NCBI RefSeq assembly: GCF_010614725.1
Contig: NZ_JAAEHL010000015.1
Span: 62,001-126,000, forward strand
Direction: 5' to 3'
Length of the DNA stretch: 64,000 nucleotides
From: Flavobacterium ajazii
GTDB lineage: Bacteria; Bacteroidota; Bacteroidia; Flavobacteriales; Flavobacteriaceae
The stretch's first letter is position 1, and every line of letters begins with the position of its first letter. The notes under the pieces were generated by a model that saw only the letters and a list, made by a program, of their open reading frames with translations, ran no database searches and was not told the DNA's origin. A program made the translations under genes and the position numbers. Shown here piece by piece: positions 21,646 through 31,184 of this stretch.

Positions 21646-22004
21646 GGTGACATTTGATAAAATTGTATGGATAGCACAAAATTATTATTTAAGACGGTTC
21701 TTGATATATTTTTCGTTCCGTTTCTGCACAAAAAACACTCTAACTGACGTTTTTTAATAATCACACCTTACAGATTCTTAAAACTTACCAAAATCCCTTT
21801 TACCCCTAAAGCCCTAGCCCTGATCGTAACGGCATCCTGTTGTTGCGGGGTTCGCAACAACAGATATAGTGAAGAGCAGGATTAGCTCCTGAAAATTATT
21901 AAAAAAAATGACATTTCAATTAAACCTTTTTTCAAAACACATGTCTAAGCTTGTCAGGCTTAAAAACAGTTGTACATACAAGTGTTAAATAACCATTAAG
22001 CCCT
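21646..22004. other. Intergenic region upstream of the efflux operon
   Basis: No gene is seen between the REP-like repeat and the efflux promoter. The only structured part is the dispersed repeat at 21812-21892, listed separately. Confidence 0.5.
21812..21892 (+). repeat. Dispersed repeat with conserved flanks and variable stem, copy 1
   Basis: The core is CCTAGCCCTGAT..AACGGCATCC, then a perfect 10-bp stem TGTTGTTGCG / CGCAACAACA (21838-21847 with 21853-21862) with a 5-nt loop, then GATATAGTG..AG..GGA..AGCTCCT. The same framework occurs in reverse orientation at 41631-41712 with a wholly different but again perfectly paired stem. I recall many such intergenic copies in Flavobacterium genomes; the function is unknown to me. 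Confidence 0.75.
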
Positions 22005-22033
22005 TTTGTATTCGCATCAAAAAACTAATTTTG
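22005..22033 (+). promoter_or_regulatory. Probable promoter of the RND efflux operon
   Basis: TAATTTTG followed by TAC (22026-22033) matches the -7 consensus. A TTTG at 22005-22008 is 17 nt upstream rather than the standard 19, so the promoter may be weak or regulated. The membrane fusion protein starts at 22078. Confidence 0.5.
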
Positions 22034-22077
22034 TACAACTACTAATTCAATACCTAAAACATATTTACCTTAATTTT

Positions 22078-23136
22078 ATGAAAGTAAAACACCTAATTTA
22101 CGCCCTTATAATTATAGTGCTCGGAGGTTTTATCACTTATCGTGTGATATCCAATAAAAAGAAAAACGAAGAATCTAAAAAATTCGGAGATAAAGACAAA
22201 CCGACTGCTGTAACCGGAATTGTGGTTCAAACTTCGACTTTTGACAATAACTTGTCATTATCAGGATCTATTGAAGCCAATGAACAGGTGGAAATTCACA
22301 GTGAAATTTCGGGAATTGTGGAAGGGATTTATTTTAGCGAAGGAAGTTATGTAAACAAAGGACAGGTACTTTTTAAGGTAAATGATATTGAATTGAGAGC
22401 TCAGTTGAGACAGGCTCAGACAAAAGAAGGTCTGGCTGGCGAAAATCAGAGAAGAGCTAAATTATTGTTACAAAAAGAAGCCATAAGCCAGGAAGAATTT
22501 GATGTTGCCAATGCAGACTACGCTTCCGCGAAAGCACAGACGCAATTAATAAGCGCCCAGATTGCCAAAACTTCTGTAAAAGCCCCTTTTTCGGGAAAAA
22601 TCGGTTTACGTTCTATTTCACCGGGAACCTATATTACGCCAACGCTTTTAGTAGCGAAACTGGTCAATACAGGTAAACTAAAAATTACATTCTCTATTCC
22701 GGAGAAATATGCTGCTCAGGTAACTTCGGGTTCTGTTATTGATTTTTCTGTTTCAGGATCGGATAAAATTTATAAAGCAAAAATTTACGCAATCGAACCG
22801 GAAGTAGAAGTCGCAACACGTACTTTAAAAATCCGTGCCATTGCAGAAAACAGTGACGGAAAACTTTTCCCGGGAACGTTTGCCGATGTAAAATTGCCTT
22901 TAAACATCATTAAAGATGCGATCACAGTACCTTCGGAAGCTATTGTTCCGATACAGGATGGTAAAAAAGTGTACATCGCTAATATGGGTAAAGCAAAAGA
23001 AATTAAAGTAGAAGCTGCTACCAGAACCGATGCTTCAGTTTTAATTTTATCAGGACTAAAAGCAGGCGACACTTTGATAACAAGTGGCGTAATGTCTTTA
23101 AAAGACGAAGCTCCGATAAAAGTCAAAGTAAAATAA
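22078..23136 (+). CDS. RND efflux periplasmic adaptor (membrane fusion protein)
   Basis: This is a 352-aa protein from the ATG at 22078; an earlier in-frame start at 22006 would lie in the promoter. One N-terminal membrane anchor (LIYALIIIVLGGFITYRVI) is followed by the barrel-sandwich/lipoyl motif (VEIHSEISGIVEGIYFSEGSYVNKGQVLFKVND), an alpha-hairpin (~95-150), the second lipoyl half (VKAPFSGKIGLRSISPGTYI) and beta-barrel and membrane-proximal domains. It links the RND pump encoded next to the TolC-like channel encoded third. The 72-nt gap to the pump gene contains short repeated AAAGTCTAAAG-like units. Confidence 0.92.
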   Translation: MKVKHLIYALIIIVLGGFITYRVISNKKKNEESKKFGDKDKPTAVTGIVVQTSTFDNNLSLSGSIEANEQVEIHSEISGIVEGIYFSEGSYVNKGQVLFKVNDIELRAQLRQAQTKEGLAGENQRRAKLLLQKEAISQEEFDVANADYASAKAQTQLISAQIAKTSVKAPFSGKIGLRSISPGTYITPTLLVAKLVNTGKLKITFSIPEKYAAQVTSGSVIDFSVSGSDKIYKAKIYAIEPEVEVATRTLKIRAIAENSDGKLFPGTFADVKLPLNIIKDAITVPSEAIVPIQDGKKVYIANMGKAKEIKVEAATRTDASVLILSGLKAGDTLITSGVMSLKDEAPIKVKVK

Positions 23137-23208
23137 GTCTTAAAGACTAAAGTCATAAAGTCTAAAGTTTAGAAATCTAATTTTTAGAGACTAAAATCAT
23201 AAAACAAA

Positions 23209-26200
23209 ATGAGTTTATCAACTACAAGTATAAAAAGGCCTGTTTTAACCATTGTACTGAATCTTTTAATTATTTTATTCGGTTTTATTGGTTATACTTT
23301 TCTGGGTGTTAGGGAATTTCCTTCGATTGACCCGGCGCAGGTTTCCATCAAAACCAGTTATACAGGAGCCAATTCCGACATTATTGAGTCACAAATTACC
23401 GAGCCTCTCGAAAAAGCTGTAAATGCTATTGACGGAATCCGAAATATTACATCATCAAGTAATCAGGGAAGCAGTAATATTACTATCGAATTTAACTTAG
23501 ATAAGAATCTTGAAGAAGCTGCGAATGATGTTCGCGATAAAGTTTCGCAGGCAGTTCGAAATTTACCGCAGGATATTGACGCACCGCCGGTTGTATCAAA
23601 AGCAGATGCTGATAGTGAATCTATTATTTCGATGACACTTCAAAGTGATACAAGGAATTCATTAGAATTAAGTGATTATGCCGAGAATGTAATTTCGCAG
23701 CGTTTAGAAACCATTCCGGGTGTGAGCGGAGTTCAGATTTGGGGACAAAAACGTTACGCTATGCGTTTATGGATTGATCCTGTAAAATTGACTGCCTACG
23801 GTTGTACAGTAGCCGATGTTCGTACTGCCTTAAATGCCCAAAATGTTGAGTTGCCTTCAGGAAAACTGACCGGAAACAACACTGAACTTACTGTAAAAAC
23901 TATTGGAAATTTATCTAAACCGGAAGAATTCAACGATATTATAATTCGTACTGACGGAGATAAAATTATACGTTTCAGTGACGTTGGAGGTGCAGAATTA
24001 GGACCAGAAAATATCGAAACCTCATTAACATCTTCCGGACTTCCAATGATTGGTTTGGCTATTGTTCCGATGCCGGGAGCCAATTATTTAGATATTTCAT
24101 CCGAATTTTATAAAAAATACGAAGCGTTAAAAAAGGATTTACCTAAAGATATCAAGCTAAATATTGCACTGGATAATACACTGTTTGTAAAGAAATCGGT
24201 ATTAGAAGTTGCTGAAACTTTAGGGATTTCCATCATATTAGTAATCATCATTATCTACCTGTTTTTCAGGGACTGGGCAATTGCTTTTAGACCTTTAATT
24301 GATATTCCGGTATCGTTGATTGCTACATTTTTCATTATGTGGATGCTTGGATTTTCTATCAATGTATTAACACTTTTGGCCATTGTATTGGCAACGGGAC
24401 TGGTGGTTGATGACGGGATTGTGGTTACCGAAAATATCTTTAAAAAGGTTGAAGAAGGAATGTCTCCAATTGAAGCCGCTATAAAAGGTTCTAACGAAAT
24501 TTTCTATGCTGTAATTTCGATATCTGTGACACTCGCAGCCGTATTTTTACCGGTAATTTTCCTGGAAGGTTTCGTAGGACGACTTTTTAGGGAATTCGGA
24601 GTTGTCATTGGCTCGGCGGTATTGATTTCTGCTTTTGTTTCATTGACTTTAACGCCAATGCTAAATGCTTATCTGATGAAAGGCGGCGAACAGAAAAAAT
24701 CAAAATTCTACATGAAGACGGAGCCTTTTTTCGAAAAAATGAATAGCACTTATGCAGAAAGTCTTTCCAAATTTATGGAGCGAAAATGGATTAGCTTCCC
24801 TATTCTTATTACCTGTTTTGGAATCATTTACCTGTTTTTTACCATCCTTCCAAAAGAAACAGCACCTTTAGATGACCGTAGTTCTGTTGTAATGCGTATG
24901 ACAACTCCTGAAGGTTCGTCTTATGAATATACACACCGTTTTATGCAGGAAATATCACAATTGGTGGATGACTCTATTCCTGAGAAAAAAGTAAGCTTAG
25001 TAATTACAGCAGGAGGTTCAGGAGGATCTGCAACAAATTCAGGTTTTATAAGGCTTTCGTTAAAAGATCCTGATGAAAGAGAGAAGTCACAAAAAGATAT
25101 TGCTGACAAATTAACCAAATGGACCAAACAATATCCGGACGCTAAAACATCTGTAATCCAACAGCCAACTATTGCGGTTAACAGACGTGGAGGCTTGCCG
25201 ATTCAATACATTGTTCAGGCACCAACTTTTGAGAAACTAAGAGAAAAAATCCCTGTTTTCATGGAAGAAGTCGGTAAAAGCGATGTATTTTCTATTAGCG
25301 ATGTCAATTTAAAATTCAACAAACCTGAAATCAACGTAAGCATCGATCGTGAAAAAGCCGAAAGTTTAGGAATTTCTATAATGGATATTGCCCAGACTTT
25401 ACAGCTTTCTTTAAGCGGGCAGCGTTTTGGATATTTCATTAAAAACGGAAAACAATATCAGGTTATCGGTCAGTTTGATCAAAAAGACCGTTCTAAACCA
25501 CTTGATCTGACTTCGATTTTTGTAAAAAACAAAAACGGCGAATTGATTCAGATGGATAATGTTGTAAAAATTGAAGAACAGAGTAATCCTCCTCAATTGT
25601 ACCATAACAACCGATATATGTCGGCAACGGTTTCTGCAGGTTTGGCACCCGGAAAAAGTATCAGTGACGGTATTGAGGAAATGGACCGAATTAAAGCAAA
25701 AGTTTTAGACCAGAGTTTTACTACTGATTTAAGTGGAGAATCACGAGATTTTGTCGAAAGTAGTTCCAATACGTCATTCGCATTCGGATTAGCATTATTA
25801 TTAATTTTCCTGATCCTTGCTGCTCAGTTTGAAAGTTTTATAGACCCTTTTATTATAATTTTAACTGTACCAATGGCGGTTGCGGGAGCTTTATTCTCAC
25901 TATGGCTTTTCAATCAGACCTGGAATATTTTCAGCCAGATTGGTACCGTAATGCTTATTGGACTGGTAACTAAAAATGGTATTTTAATTGTCGAATTCGC
26001 CAATCAATTACGTGAACAGGGGAAACCAAAATTAGAAGCCATTATGGAAGCTTCAGAAGCACGTCTGCGTCCTATTTTAATGACCAGTTTGGCCATTGCG
26101 TTAGGAGCTTTGCCAATTGCAATGTCACTTGGAGCAGCTTCTACGAGCAGAATCGGAATGGGAGTTGTGATTGTGGGAGGAACAATTTTCTCTTTAGCAT

Positions 26201-26307
26201 TGACCCTTTTTGTTATTCCGGCAATTTATCTGATGTGGTCGAAAGCCCGAAAACATTATCCTGAATTTGACCATATTGACGAATACGAAAAAGAAAGTAT
26301 AAAATAG
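23209..26307 (+). CDS. RND-family efflux pump (AcrB/MdtB-like)
   Basis: This 1032-aa inner-membrane proton-driven pump has the normal RND length. An N-terminal helix (IKRPVLTIVLNLLIILFGFIGY) leads to the first periplasmic pore domain. A helix bundle with the proton-relay segment LATGLVVDDGIVVTENIF carries two adjacent Asp. The second half repeats this layout, with the conserved IGTVMLIGLVTKNGILIVEFANQLREQG. It acts with the adaptor upstream and the TolC-like protein downstream. The substrate class cannot be read from sequence, but the HAE1-type features suggest drugs or other hydrophobic compounds rather than metals. Confidence 0.93.
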   Translation: MSLSTTSIKRPVLTIVLNLLIILFGFIGYTFLGVREFPSIDPAQVSIKTSYTGANSDIIESQITEPLEKAVNAIDGIRNITSSSNQGSSNITIEFNLDKNLEEAANDVRDKVSQAVRNLPQDIDAPPVVSKADADSESIISMTLQSDTRNSLELSDYAENVISQRLETIPGVSGVQIWGQKRYAMRLWIDPVKLTAYGCTVADVRTALNAQNVELPSGKLTGNNTELTVKTIGNLSKPEEFNDIIIRTDGDKIIRFSDVGGAELGPENIETSLTSSGLPMIGLAIVPMPGANYLDISSEFYKKYEALKKDLPKDIKLNIALDNTLFVKKSVLEVAETLGISIILVIIIIYLFFRDWAIAFRPLIDIPVSLIATFFIMWMLGFSINVLTLLAIVLATGLVVDDGIVVTENIFKKVEEGMSPIEAAIKGSNEIFYAVISISVTLAAVFLPVIFLEGFVGRLFREFGVVIGSAVLISAFVSLTLTPMLNAYLMKGGEQKKSKFYMKTEPFFEKMNSTYAESLSKFMERKWISFPILITCFGIIYLFFTILPKETAPLDDRSSVVMRMTTPEGSSYEYTHRFMQEISQLVDDSIPEKKVSLVITAGGSGGSATNSGFIRLSLKDPDEREKSQKDIADKLTKWTKQYPDAKTSVIQQPTIAVNRRGGLPIQYIVQAPTFEKLREKIPVFMEEVGKSDVFSISDVNLKFNKPEINVSIDREKAESLGISIMDIAQTLQLSLSGQRFGYFIKNGKQYQVIGQFDQKDRSKPLDLTSIFVKNKNGELIQMDNVVKIEEQSNPPQLYHNNRYMSATVSAGLAPGKSISDGIEEMDRIKAKVLDQSFTTDLSGESRDFVESSSNTSFAFGLALLLIFLILAAQFESFIDPFIIILTVPMAVAGALFSLWLFNQTWNIFSQIGTVMLIGLVTKNGILIVEFANQLREQGKPKLEAIMEASEARLRPILMTSLAIALGALPIAMSLGAASTSRIGMGVVIVGGTIFSLALTLFVIPAIYLMWSKARKHYPEFDHIDEYEKESIK

Positions 26308-26367
26308 CGCTGAAAATCATGAGTTTTAAACTTTAGAATTCATGATTTCCGGCAAAAGAAAACAAAT

Positions 26368-27678
26368 ATGAATAGTAGAAATTTATACAGCATTTTACTG
26401 ATTCTCTTCTTCTGTATTGCAAAAACCAATGCACAGGAAGTTCTGACAATTGAAGAGGCTATGAAAATAGCTTTAGAAAATAATTTTGAAATTAAAATTG
26501 CCAAAAACAATTCAAAAATATCCGAAACCAATGTAACAATTGGAAACGCAGGTATGCTGCCAAGTCTTACCGCATCTGTTACAGACAATAATAGTATTCA
26601 GAATTCTTCTCAAACACGTCAGGATGGAACAACAACCTCTCTGGATAATGCTAAAAACAATAGTATTAATTATGGTGTAAGTCTGGGCTGGACCGTTTTT
26701 GACGGAATGAAAATGTTTGCCCGTTTAGACCAATTGAAAGAACTTCAAAAATTAGGTGATTCAGAATTAAAAAGAACCATTTTAATCAAAATCGGTCAGG
26801 TTAATTCGGCATATTTTGATTTGGTACAGCAGCAGCAGCAATTATCTGCATTGGATACTACAATTGTGATTTCTACAAAAAGACTGGAACTAGCACAGAA
26901 CCGTTTCAGCATCGGAAAAGCTTCAAAATTAGAAGTTTTAAACGCTCAGGTAGATTTAAACACCGATCAGGTTACTTTATTAAGACAAAAAGAGTCTTAT
27001 GCTAATGCTAAGATTTTACTGAACCAATATCTGGCACGTGATCCCAAAATTGATTTTACTGTTACCGATTTGGTTACTGTTGACAACACTTTGGTTTTAG
27101 CAGATTTAATTGATCTGGCACAAAAACAAAACCCTGCCTTAGAATCTCAGATAATTAATAAACGAATTGCCGAATTACAGCTTAAACAGGTAAAAGCAGA
27201 CCGTTATCCTGTAGTAAACCTGACTTCTGGCTACAATTTTGCAGAAAGCCAGTCCAGTTTAGGATTTACAAGCCAGACTTCATCAAGAGGTTTAAATTAT
27301 GGTTTTAATGCAACACTTAATATTTTTGACGGTTTCAATCAGCACCGAAATGAAAAAGTAGCAAAACTGGAAATCGAAAACTCCCAAATTGCTATTGAAC
27401 AGCAAAATATGATTTTAAATACGCAATTAAGTACTGCTTTTCAAACCTATTTGACCAACCTGGAATTGATTAATCTGGAGGAAGACAATGAAGCGATTGC
27501 CAGACAAAACATGCAGATTACTTTAGATAAATTTAAAATCGGAACTATCACAACCCTTGATTTCAGAACTGCTCAGCTCAATTATGTGAATGCAAAAGTT
27601 CGTTACAGCAATGCGCAATATCAGGCAAAATTATCTGAAATCGCATTAAAAGAATTAGCAGGAAATATCAGTTTTTAA
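26368..27678 (+). CDS. TolC-family outer membrane efflux channel
   Basis: This 436-aa protein has a signal peptide (LYSILLILFFCIAKTNAQE) and two repeats of the outer membrane efflux protein family: LTIEEAMKIALENNFEIKIAKN starts the first, and LADLIDLAQKQNPALESQIINKRIAELQLKQVKADRYPVVNLT the second. Long alpha-helical coiled stretches form the tunnel. It is last in the efflux operon, 60 nt after the pump. A small hairpin (ATCATGA...TCATGAT, near 26316-26345) lies in the gap and may tune expression. Confidence 0.92.
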   Translation: MNSRNLYSILLILFFCIAKTNAQEVLTIEEAMKIALENNFEIKIAKNNSKISETNVTIGNAGMLPSLTASVTDNNSIQNSSQTRQDGTTTSLDNAKNNSINYGVSLGWTVFDGMKMFARLDQLKELQKLGDSELKRTILIKIGQVNSAYFDLVQQQQQLSALDTTIVISTKRLELAQNRFSIGKASKLEVLNAQVDLNTDQVTLLRQKESYANAKILLNQYLARDPKIDFTVTDLVTVDNTLVLADLIDLAQKQNPALESQIINKRIAELQLKQVKADRYPVVNLTSGYNFAESQSSLGFTSQTSSRGLNYGFNATLNIFDGFNQHRNEKVAKLEIENSQIAIEQQNMILNTQLSTAFQTYLTNLELINLEEDNEAIARQNMQITLDKFKIGTITTLDFRTAQLNYVNAKVRYSNAQYQAKLSEIALKELAGNISF

Positions 27679-27704
27679 TTTAATTTTGCTGAAAAATATT
27701 TTAA

Positions 27705-28568
27705 ATGACTTCATACAATCCAAAAGACTGGTTTAGTTTTATTTTTCATTTTAGCAAAGCTGATACATTTCGAAAGTTAATTCCTGTAATGATAATTATT
27801 GGAATTTACAGTGCCGGAATCGCCTATCTGGAAATTGAATATTGGCAATTACCTGAAAGCAGTCATATTAAAAATGTTTCAGTAATGCACAGTATGCTAG
27901 GTTTTGTAATATCGTTATTACTTGCATACAGAACCAATACAGCCTATGACCGATGGTGGGAAGGCCGTAAAATGTGGGGCGGTTTAGTCAACAGCAGTCG
28001 CAATCTTGCGATAAAACTTTCTGTTATTTTAACTGAGGAAAAAGATAAAGCCTTTTTTAGAAAAATGATTCCCGGATATGCATCCATTTTAAACAAGCAC
28101 TTAAAAGATGAAGAAACAGGGAAACAGCTTTTTGATGACGTTGATTTAGAAATTGATCACCATAAGCACAGACCAAATCAGATTGCTAAAATTATTTTTC
28201 AAAAAATTCAGGATCTTTACTCAACAAACAAAATTTCTGGTGAACAACTCATTACGCTGAATAATGAATTAACTTCTTTAACAGATATTTGTGGCGCCTG
28301 TGAAAGAATAAAAAACACTCCTATCCCCTATTCTTACAGTGCTTTTATCAAAAAATTTATCTTTATATACGTGCTTACACTGCCTTTTGGATATGTGTTT
28401 TCATTAGGATATTTCGTAATCCCTGTTGTGGTTTTTATTTTTTATGTATTAGCCAGTTTAGAATTAATTGCTGAAGAAATTGAAGACCCGTTTGGCGATG
28501 ATGAAAACGACCTACCTATCAAAAAAATATCCGAAAACATTAAAAGACATGTTGAGGAATTGATTTAA
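27705..28568 (+). CDS. Bestrophin-like (UPF0187) membrane channel
   Basis: This is a 287-aa membrane protein. The motif LLLAYRTNTAYDRWWEGRKMWGGLVNSSRNLA is the hallmark of the bacterial bestrophin homologues (UPF0187), which form pentameric ion channels. Membrane segments are near residues 25-45 (LIPVMIIIGIYSAGIAYL) and 215-255 (FIFIYVLTLPFGYVFSLGYFVIPVVVFIFYVLASLELIAEEIEDPFG); the EEIEDPFG end is also typical. It starts 26 nt after the TolC gene and may be co-transcribed, though it has no known link to efflux. Confidence 0.88.
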   Translation: MTSYNPKDWFSFIFHFSKADTFRKLIPVMIIIGIYSAGIAYLEIEYWQLPESSHIKNVSVMHSMLGFVISLLLAYRTNTAYDRWWEGRKMWGGLVNSSRNLAIKLSVILTEEKDKAFFRKMIPGYASILNKHLKDEETGKQLFDDVDLEIDHHKHRPNQIAKIIFQKIQDLYSTNKISGEQLITLNNELTSLTDICGACERIKNTPIPYSYSAFIKKFIFIYVLTLPFGYVFSLGYFVIPVVVFIFYVLASLELIAEEIEDPFGDDENDLPIKKISENIKRHVEELI

Positions 28569-28673
28569 ATCTAATTTATCTCATTAAATATTTTAAATTT
28601 ATTGTCATTTATAATTTTGATTAAGGAATTTTAGAAAACAAAAAAATAGTTTCAAACTCCAGCAATCAATCCT

Positions 28674-28681
28674 TATATTTG
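28674..28681 (+). promoter_or_regulatory. -7 box of the pheT promoter
   Basis: TATATTTG followed by TAC matches the Bacteroidota -7 consensus and lies 29 nt upstream of the pheT start. The -33 region (GTTTC near 28650) is a poor match. Confidence 0.6.
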
Positions 28682-28710
28682 TACCCTTATTCAAGAATAC
28701 TGAAATCAAC

Positions 28711-31131
28711 ATGAAAATATCTTACAACTGGTTAAAACAATTCATTAAAACAGACTGGACATCAGAGCAAACTTCAGAATTACTTACAGATTTAGGTCTG
28801 GAAGTTGAAGTTGTCGAAAAATACCAATCCGTAAAAGGAGGCTTAGAAGGAGTTGTTGTAGGGCAAGTCCTTACCTGCGAAAAACATCCTGATGCAGACC
28901 GGTTAAAAGTTACAACCTTAGATATTGGTTTAGAAAATCCGATTCAGGTAGTTTGCGGTGCTTCAAACGTAGCTACAGGGCAAAAAGTACCTGTTGCAAC
29001 CATTGGAACAATTTTATACGATAAAGAAGGAGGAGAATTTACCATTAAAAAAGGTAAAATTCGTGGGCAGGAAAGCCACGGAATGATCTGCGCCGAAGAT
29101 GAACTAGGTCTTGGAACAGGTCATGACGGCATTATGGTTTTGGATGCTGAATTAGTACCTGGGACTCCTGCTTCTGAGGTTTTTAAAATTGCTAATGACG
29201 AAGTTTTCGAAATCGGGTTAACACCAAACCGTGCTGATGCCATGAGCCATTTTGGAACTGCTCGTGACTTAAGAGCCGGAATGTTGCAGCGTGGTGTAAA
29301 TGTGGAATTAATTACGCCTTCTGTAAGCAATTTCAGAGTTGATATGCGTACTTTAAAAATTGACGTAAGCGTTGAAGAACCAACCCTTGCGCCAAGATAT
29401 TGTGGTGTTACTATTTCGGGTATTACTGTAGAAGAATCTCCTTTATGGCTAAAAGACCGTTTAAAAGCGATTGGATTAACTCCTAAAAATAATATTGTAG
29501 ATGTTACTAATTATGTTTTACATGAATTAGGGCAGCCTTTACATGCTTTTGATGCTGCAAAAATCAATGGAAAAGTGATTGTAAAAACACTTCCGGAAGG
29601 TACAAAATTCACTACTTTGGACGATGTTGAAAGAACATTGCATGCTGAAGATTTGATGATTTGTGACGAAAAAGGACCACTTTGCATTGCGGGTGTCTTT
29701 GGCGGAAAAAAATCAGGAGTTTCGGAAGGAACTACTTCCATATTTTTAGAAAGTGCTTATTTTGATGCTGTAAGCGTTCGTAAAACAGCTAAAAGACATC
29801 AGTTAAACACCGATGCTTCTTTTAGATTTGAAAGAGGAATTGATCCAACTATTACAGAATATGCTTTGAAACGTGCTGCACTTTTAATTCAGGAAGTAGC
29901 CGGGGGGAAAATAACTTCGGATGTAATTGAAGTATACCCTAAAAAAGTAGAAGATTTTTCTGTTTTGCTAAACTTTAGCCACGTTTCTAAAATTATTGGA
30001 CAGGAAATCCCAAAAGATACAATCAAGAAAATATTAGTTTCTTTAGACATCAAAGTAAACAGTGTTTCTGATTCCGGTTTAGGATTAACTATTCCTGCAT
30101 ATCGTGTAGATGTTCAGCGTGAAATCGATGTTATCGAAGAAATCCTGAGAGTATATGGATATAACAATATTGAGTTTTCTAAAAAATTCAATGCAACTGT
30201 TTCTAATTCGCCAAGAACTGAAGACTATAAAGTACAAAATGTAATTGCATCGCAACTAAACTCACAAGGGTTTCACGAAATGATGGCAAATTCTTTGACT
30301 ACGGCTGCTTATGCAAAATTATCTGCCGACTTAAAAGAAGAGCACAATGTTACAATGCTGAATCCGTTGAGCAGTGATTTGGCAACTATGCGTCAATCCT
30401 TGTTATTCTCAGGTTTAGAAGCGATTTCATACAACATCAACAGAAGAAATTCTGATTTGAAATTATTTGAATTCGGAAAATCATATCATAAATACCTTAA
30501 CGGATATGAAGAGCACAAACACCTTACTTTATTTATTACAGGAAACAGAAACAAAGAAAGCTGGACAAATCCGCAAAAAAGTACTGATTTCTTTCTACTA
30601 AAAGGATACGTAACTGCTGTTTTGAATCGTTTAGGTATTGAAAAGATTTCAAATATCCCTTCTAAATCAGACGTTTTCTCTGAAGGAACTGCAAAAGTTT
30701 ACAACAATGAGGTTTTGGTTGAGATTGGAGTAGTCAAAAAATCCATTTTGAAACATTTCGGAATCAAACAAGAGGTTTATTACGCTGATTTTAACTGGGA
30801 TTTGATTTTAAAAATAATCACAGGAAAAATCAAATATTCTGAAATCCCTAAATATCCTGAAGTTCGCAGGGATTTAGCCTTATTGATTGACCAAAACACA
30901 ACTTATGAAAGTATTTATACACTGGCTAAACAGACAGAAAAAGCACTTTTAAAAGATGTGAATCTGTTTGACGTTTACGAAGGTAAAAATCTTCCGGAAG
31001 GCAAAAAATCGTATGCCCTGAGTTTTACGATTCAGGACAACACCAAAACGCTTACAGACAGTCAGATTGATAAAATTATGACGAAACTCCAGCAGACTTT
31101 CGAAACAGAACTCGGAGCAACTTTAAGATAA
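28711..31131 (+). CDS. pheT: Phenylalanine-tRNA ligase beta subunit
   Basis: This 806-aa protein is the beta subunit of the (alpha-beta)2 enzyme that charges tRNA-Phe. In order: the N-terminal methionyl-type tRNA-binding domain (MKISYNWLKQFI... then VVVGQVLTCEKHPDADRLKVTTLDIG, ~1-155), the B3/B4 editing domain (GLTPNRADAMSHFGTARDL...), the B5 DNA-binding fold (~400-475), the catalytic-like core (~480-690), and the C-terminal FDX-ACB anticodon-binding domain (YPEVRRDLALLIDQNTTYESIY, ~710-806). Full length and intact. The alpha subunit gene is not adjacent, as in many Bacteroidota. Terminator at 31138-31168. Confidence 0.97.
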   Translation: MKISYNWLKQFIKTDWTSEQTSELLTDLGLEVEVVEKYQSVKGGLEGVVVGQVLTCEKHPDADRLKVTTLDIGLENPIQVVCGASNVATGQKVPVATIGTILYDKEGGEFTIKKGKIRGQESHGMICAEDELGLGTGHDGIMVLDAELVPGTPASEVFKIANDEVFEIGLTPNRADAMSHFGTARDLRAGMLQRGVNVELITPSVSNFRVDMRTLKIDVSVEEPTLAPRYCGVTISGITVEESPLWLKDRLKAIGLTPKNNIVDVTNYVLHELGQPLHAFDAAKINGKVIVKTLPEGTKFTTLDDVERTLHAEDLMICDEKGPLCIAGVFGGKKSGVSEGTTSIFLESAYFDAVSVRKTAKRHQLNTDASFRFERGIDPTITEYALKRAALLIQEVAGGKITSDVIEVYPKKVEDFSVLLNFSHVSKIIGQEIPKDTIKKILVSLDIKVNSVSDSGLGLTIPAYRVDVQREIDVIEEILRVYGYNNIEFSKKFNATVSNSPRTEDYKVQNVIASQLNSQGFHEMMANSLTTAAYAKLSADLKEEHNVTMLNPLSSDLATMRQSLLFSGLEAISYNINRRNSDLKLFEFGKSYHKYLNGYEEHKHLTLFITGNRNKESWTNPQKSTDFFLLKGYVTAVLNRLGIEKISNIPSKSDVFSEGTAKVYNNEVLVEIGVVKKSILKHFGIKQEVYYADFNWDLILKIITGKIKYSEIPKYPEVRRDLALLIDQNTTYESIYTLAKQTEKALLKDVNLFDVYEGKNLPEGKKSYALSFTIQDNTKTLTDSQIDKIMTKLQQTFETELGATLR

Positions 31132-31137
31132 TTCCAT

Positions 31138-31168
31138 AAAAAAACACCAGCAACTGCTGGTGTTTTTC
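31138..31168. terminator. Bidirectional terminator between pheT and the DUF808 gene
   Basis: AAAACACCAGCA pairs with TGCTGGTGTTTT around a 2-nt centre, flanked by an A-run on the left and a T-run on the right. The two flanking genes converge on it. Confidence 0.88.
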
Positions 31169-31184
31169 TTTTATATAATTTGTT

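Noticed and set aside
26316..26345. Hairpin ATCATGA/TCATGAT between pump and TolC genes as a terminator
   Set aside because: There is no T-tract and the genes clearly belong to one operon; at most a processing or attenuation site.
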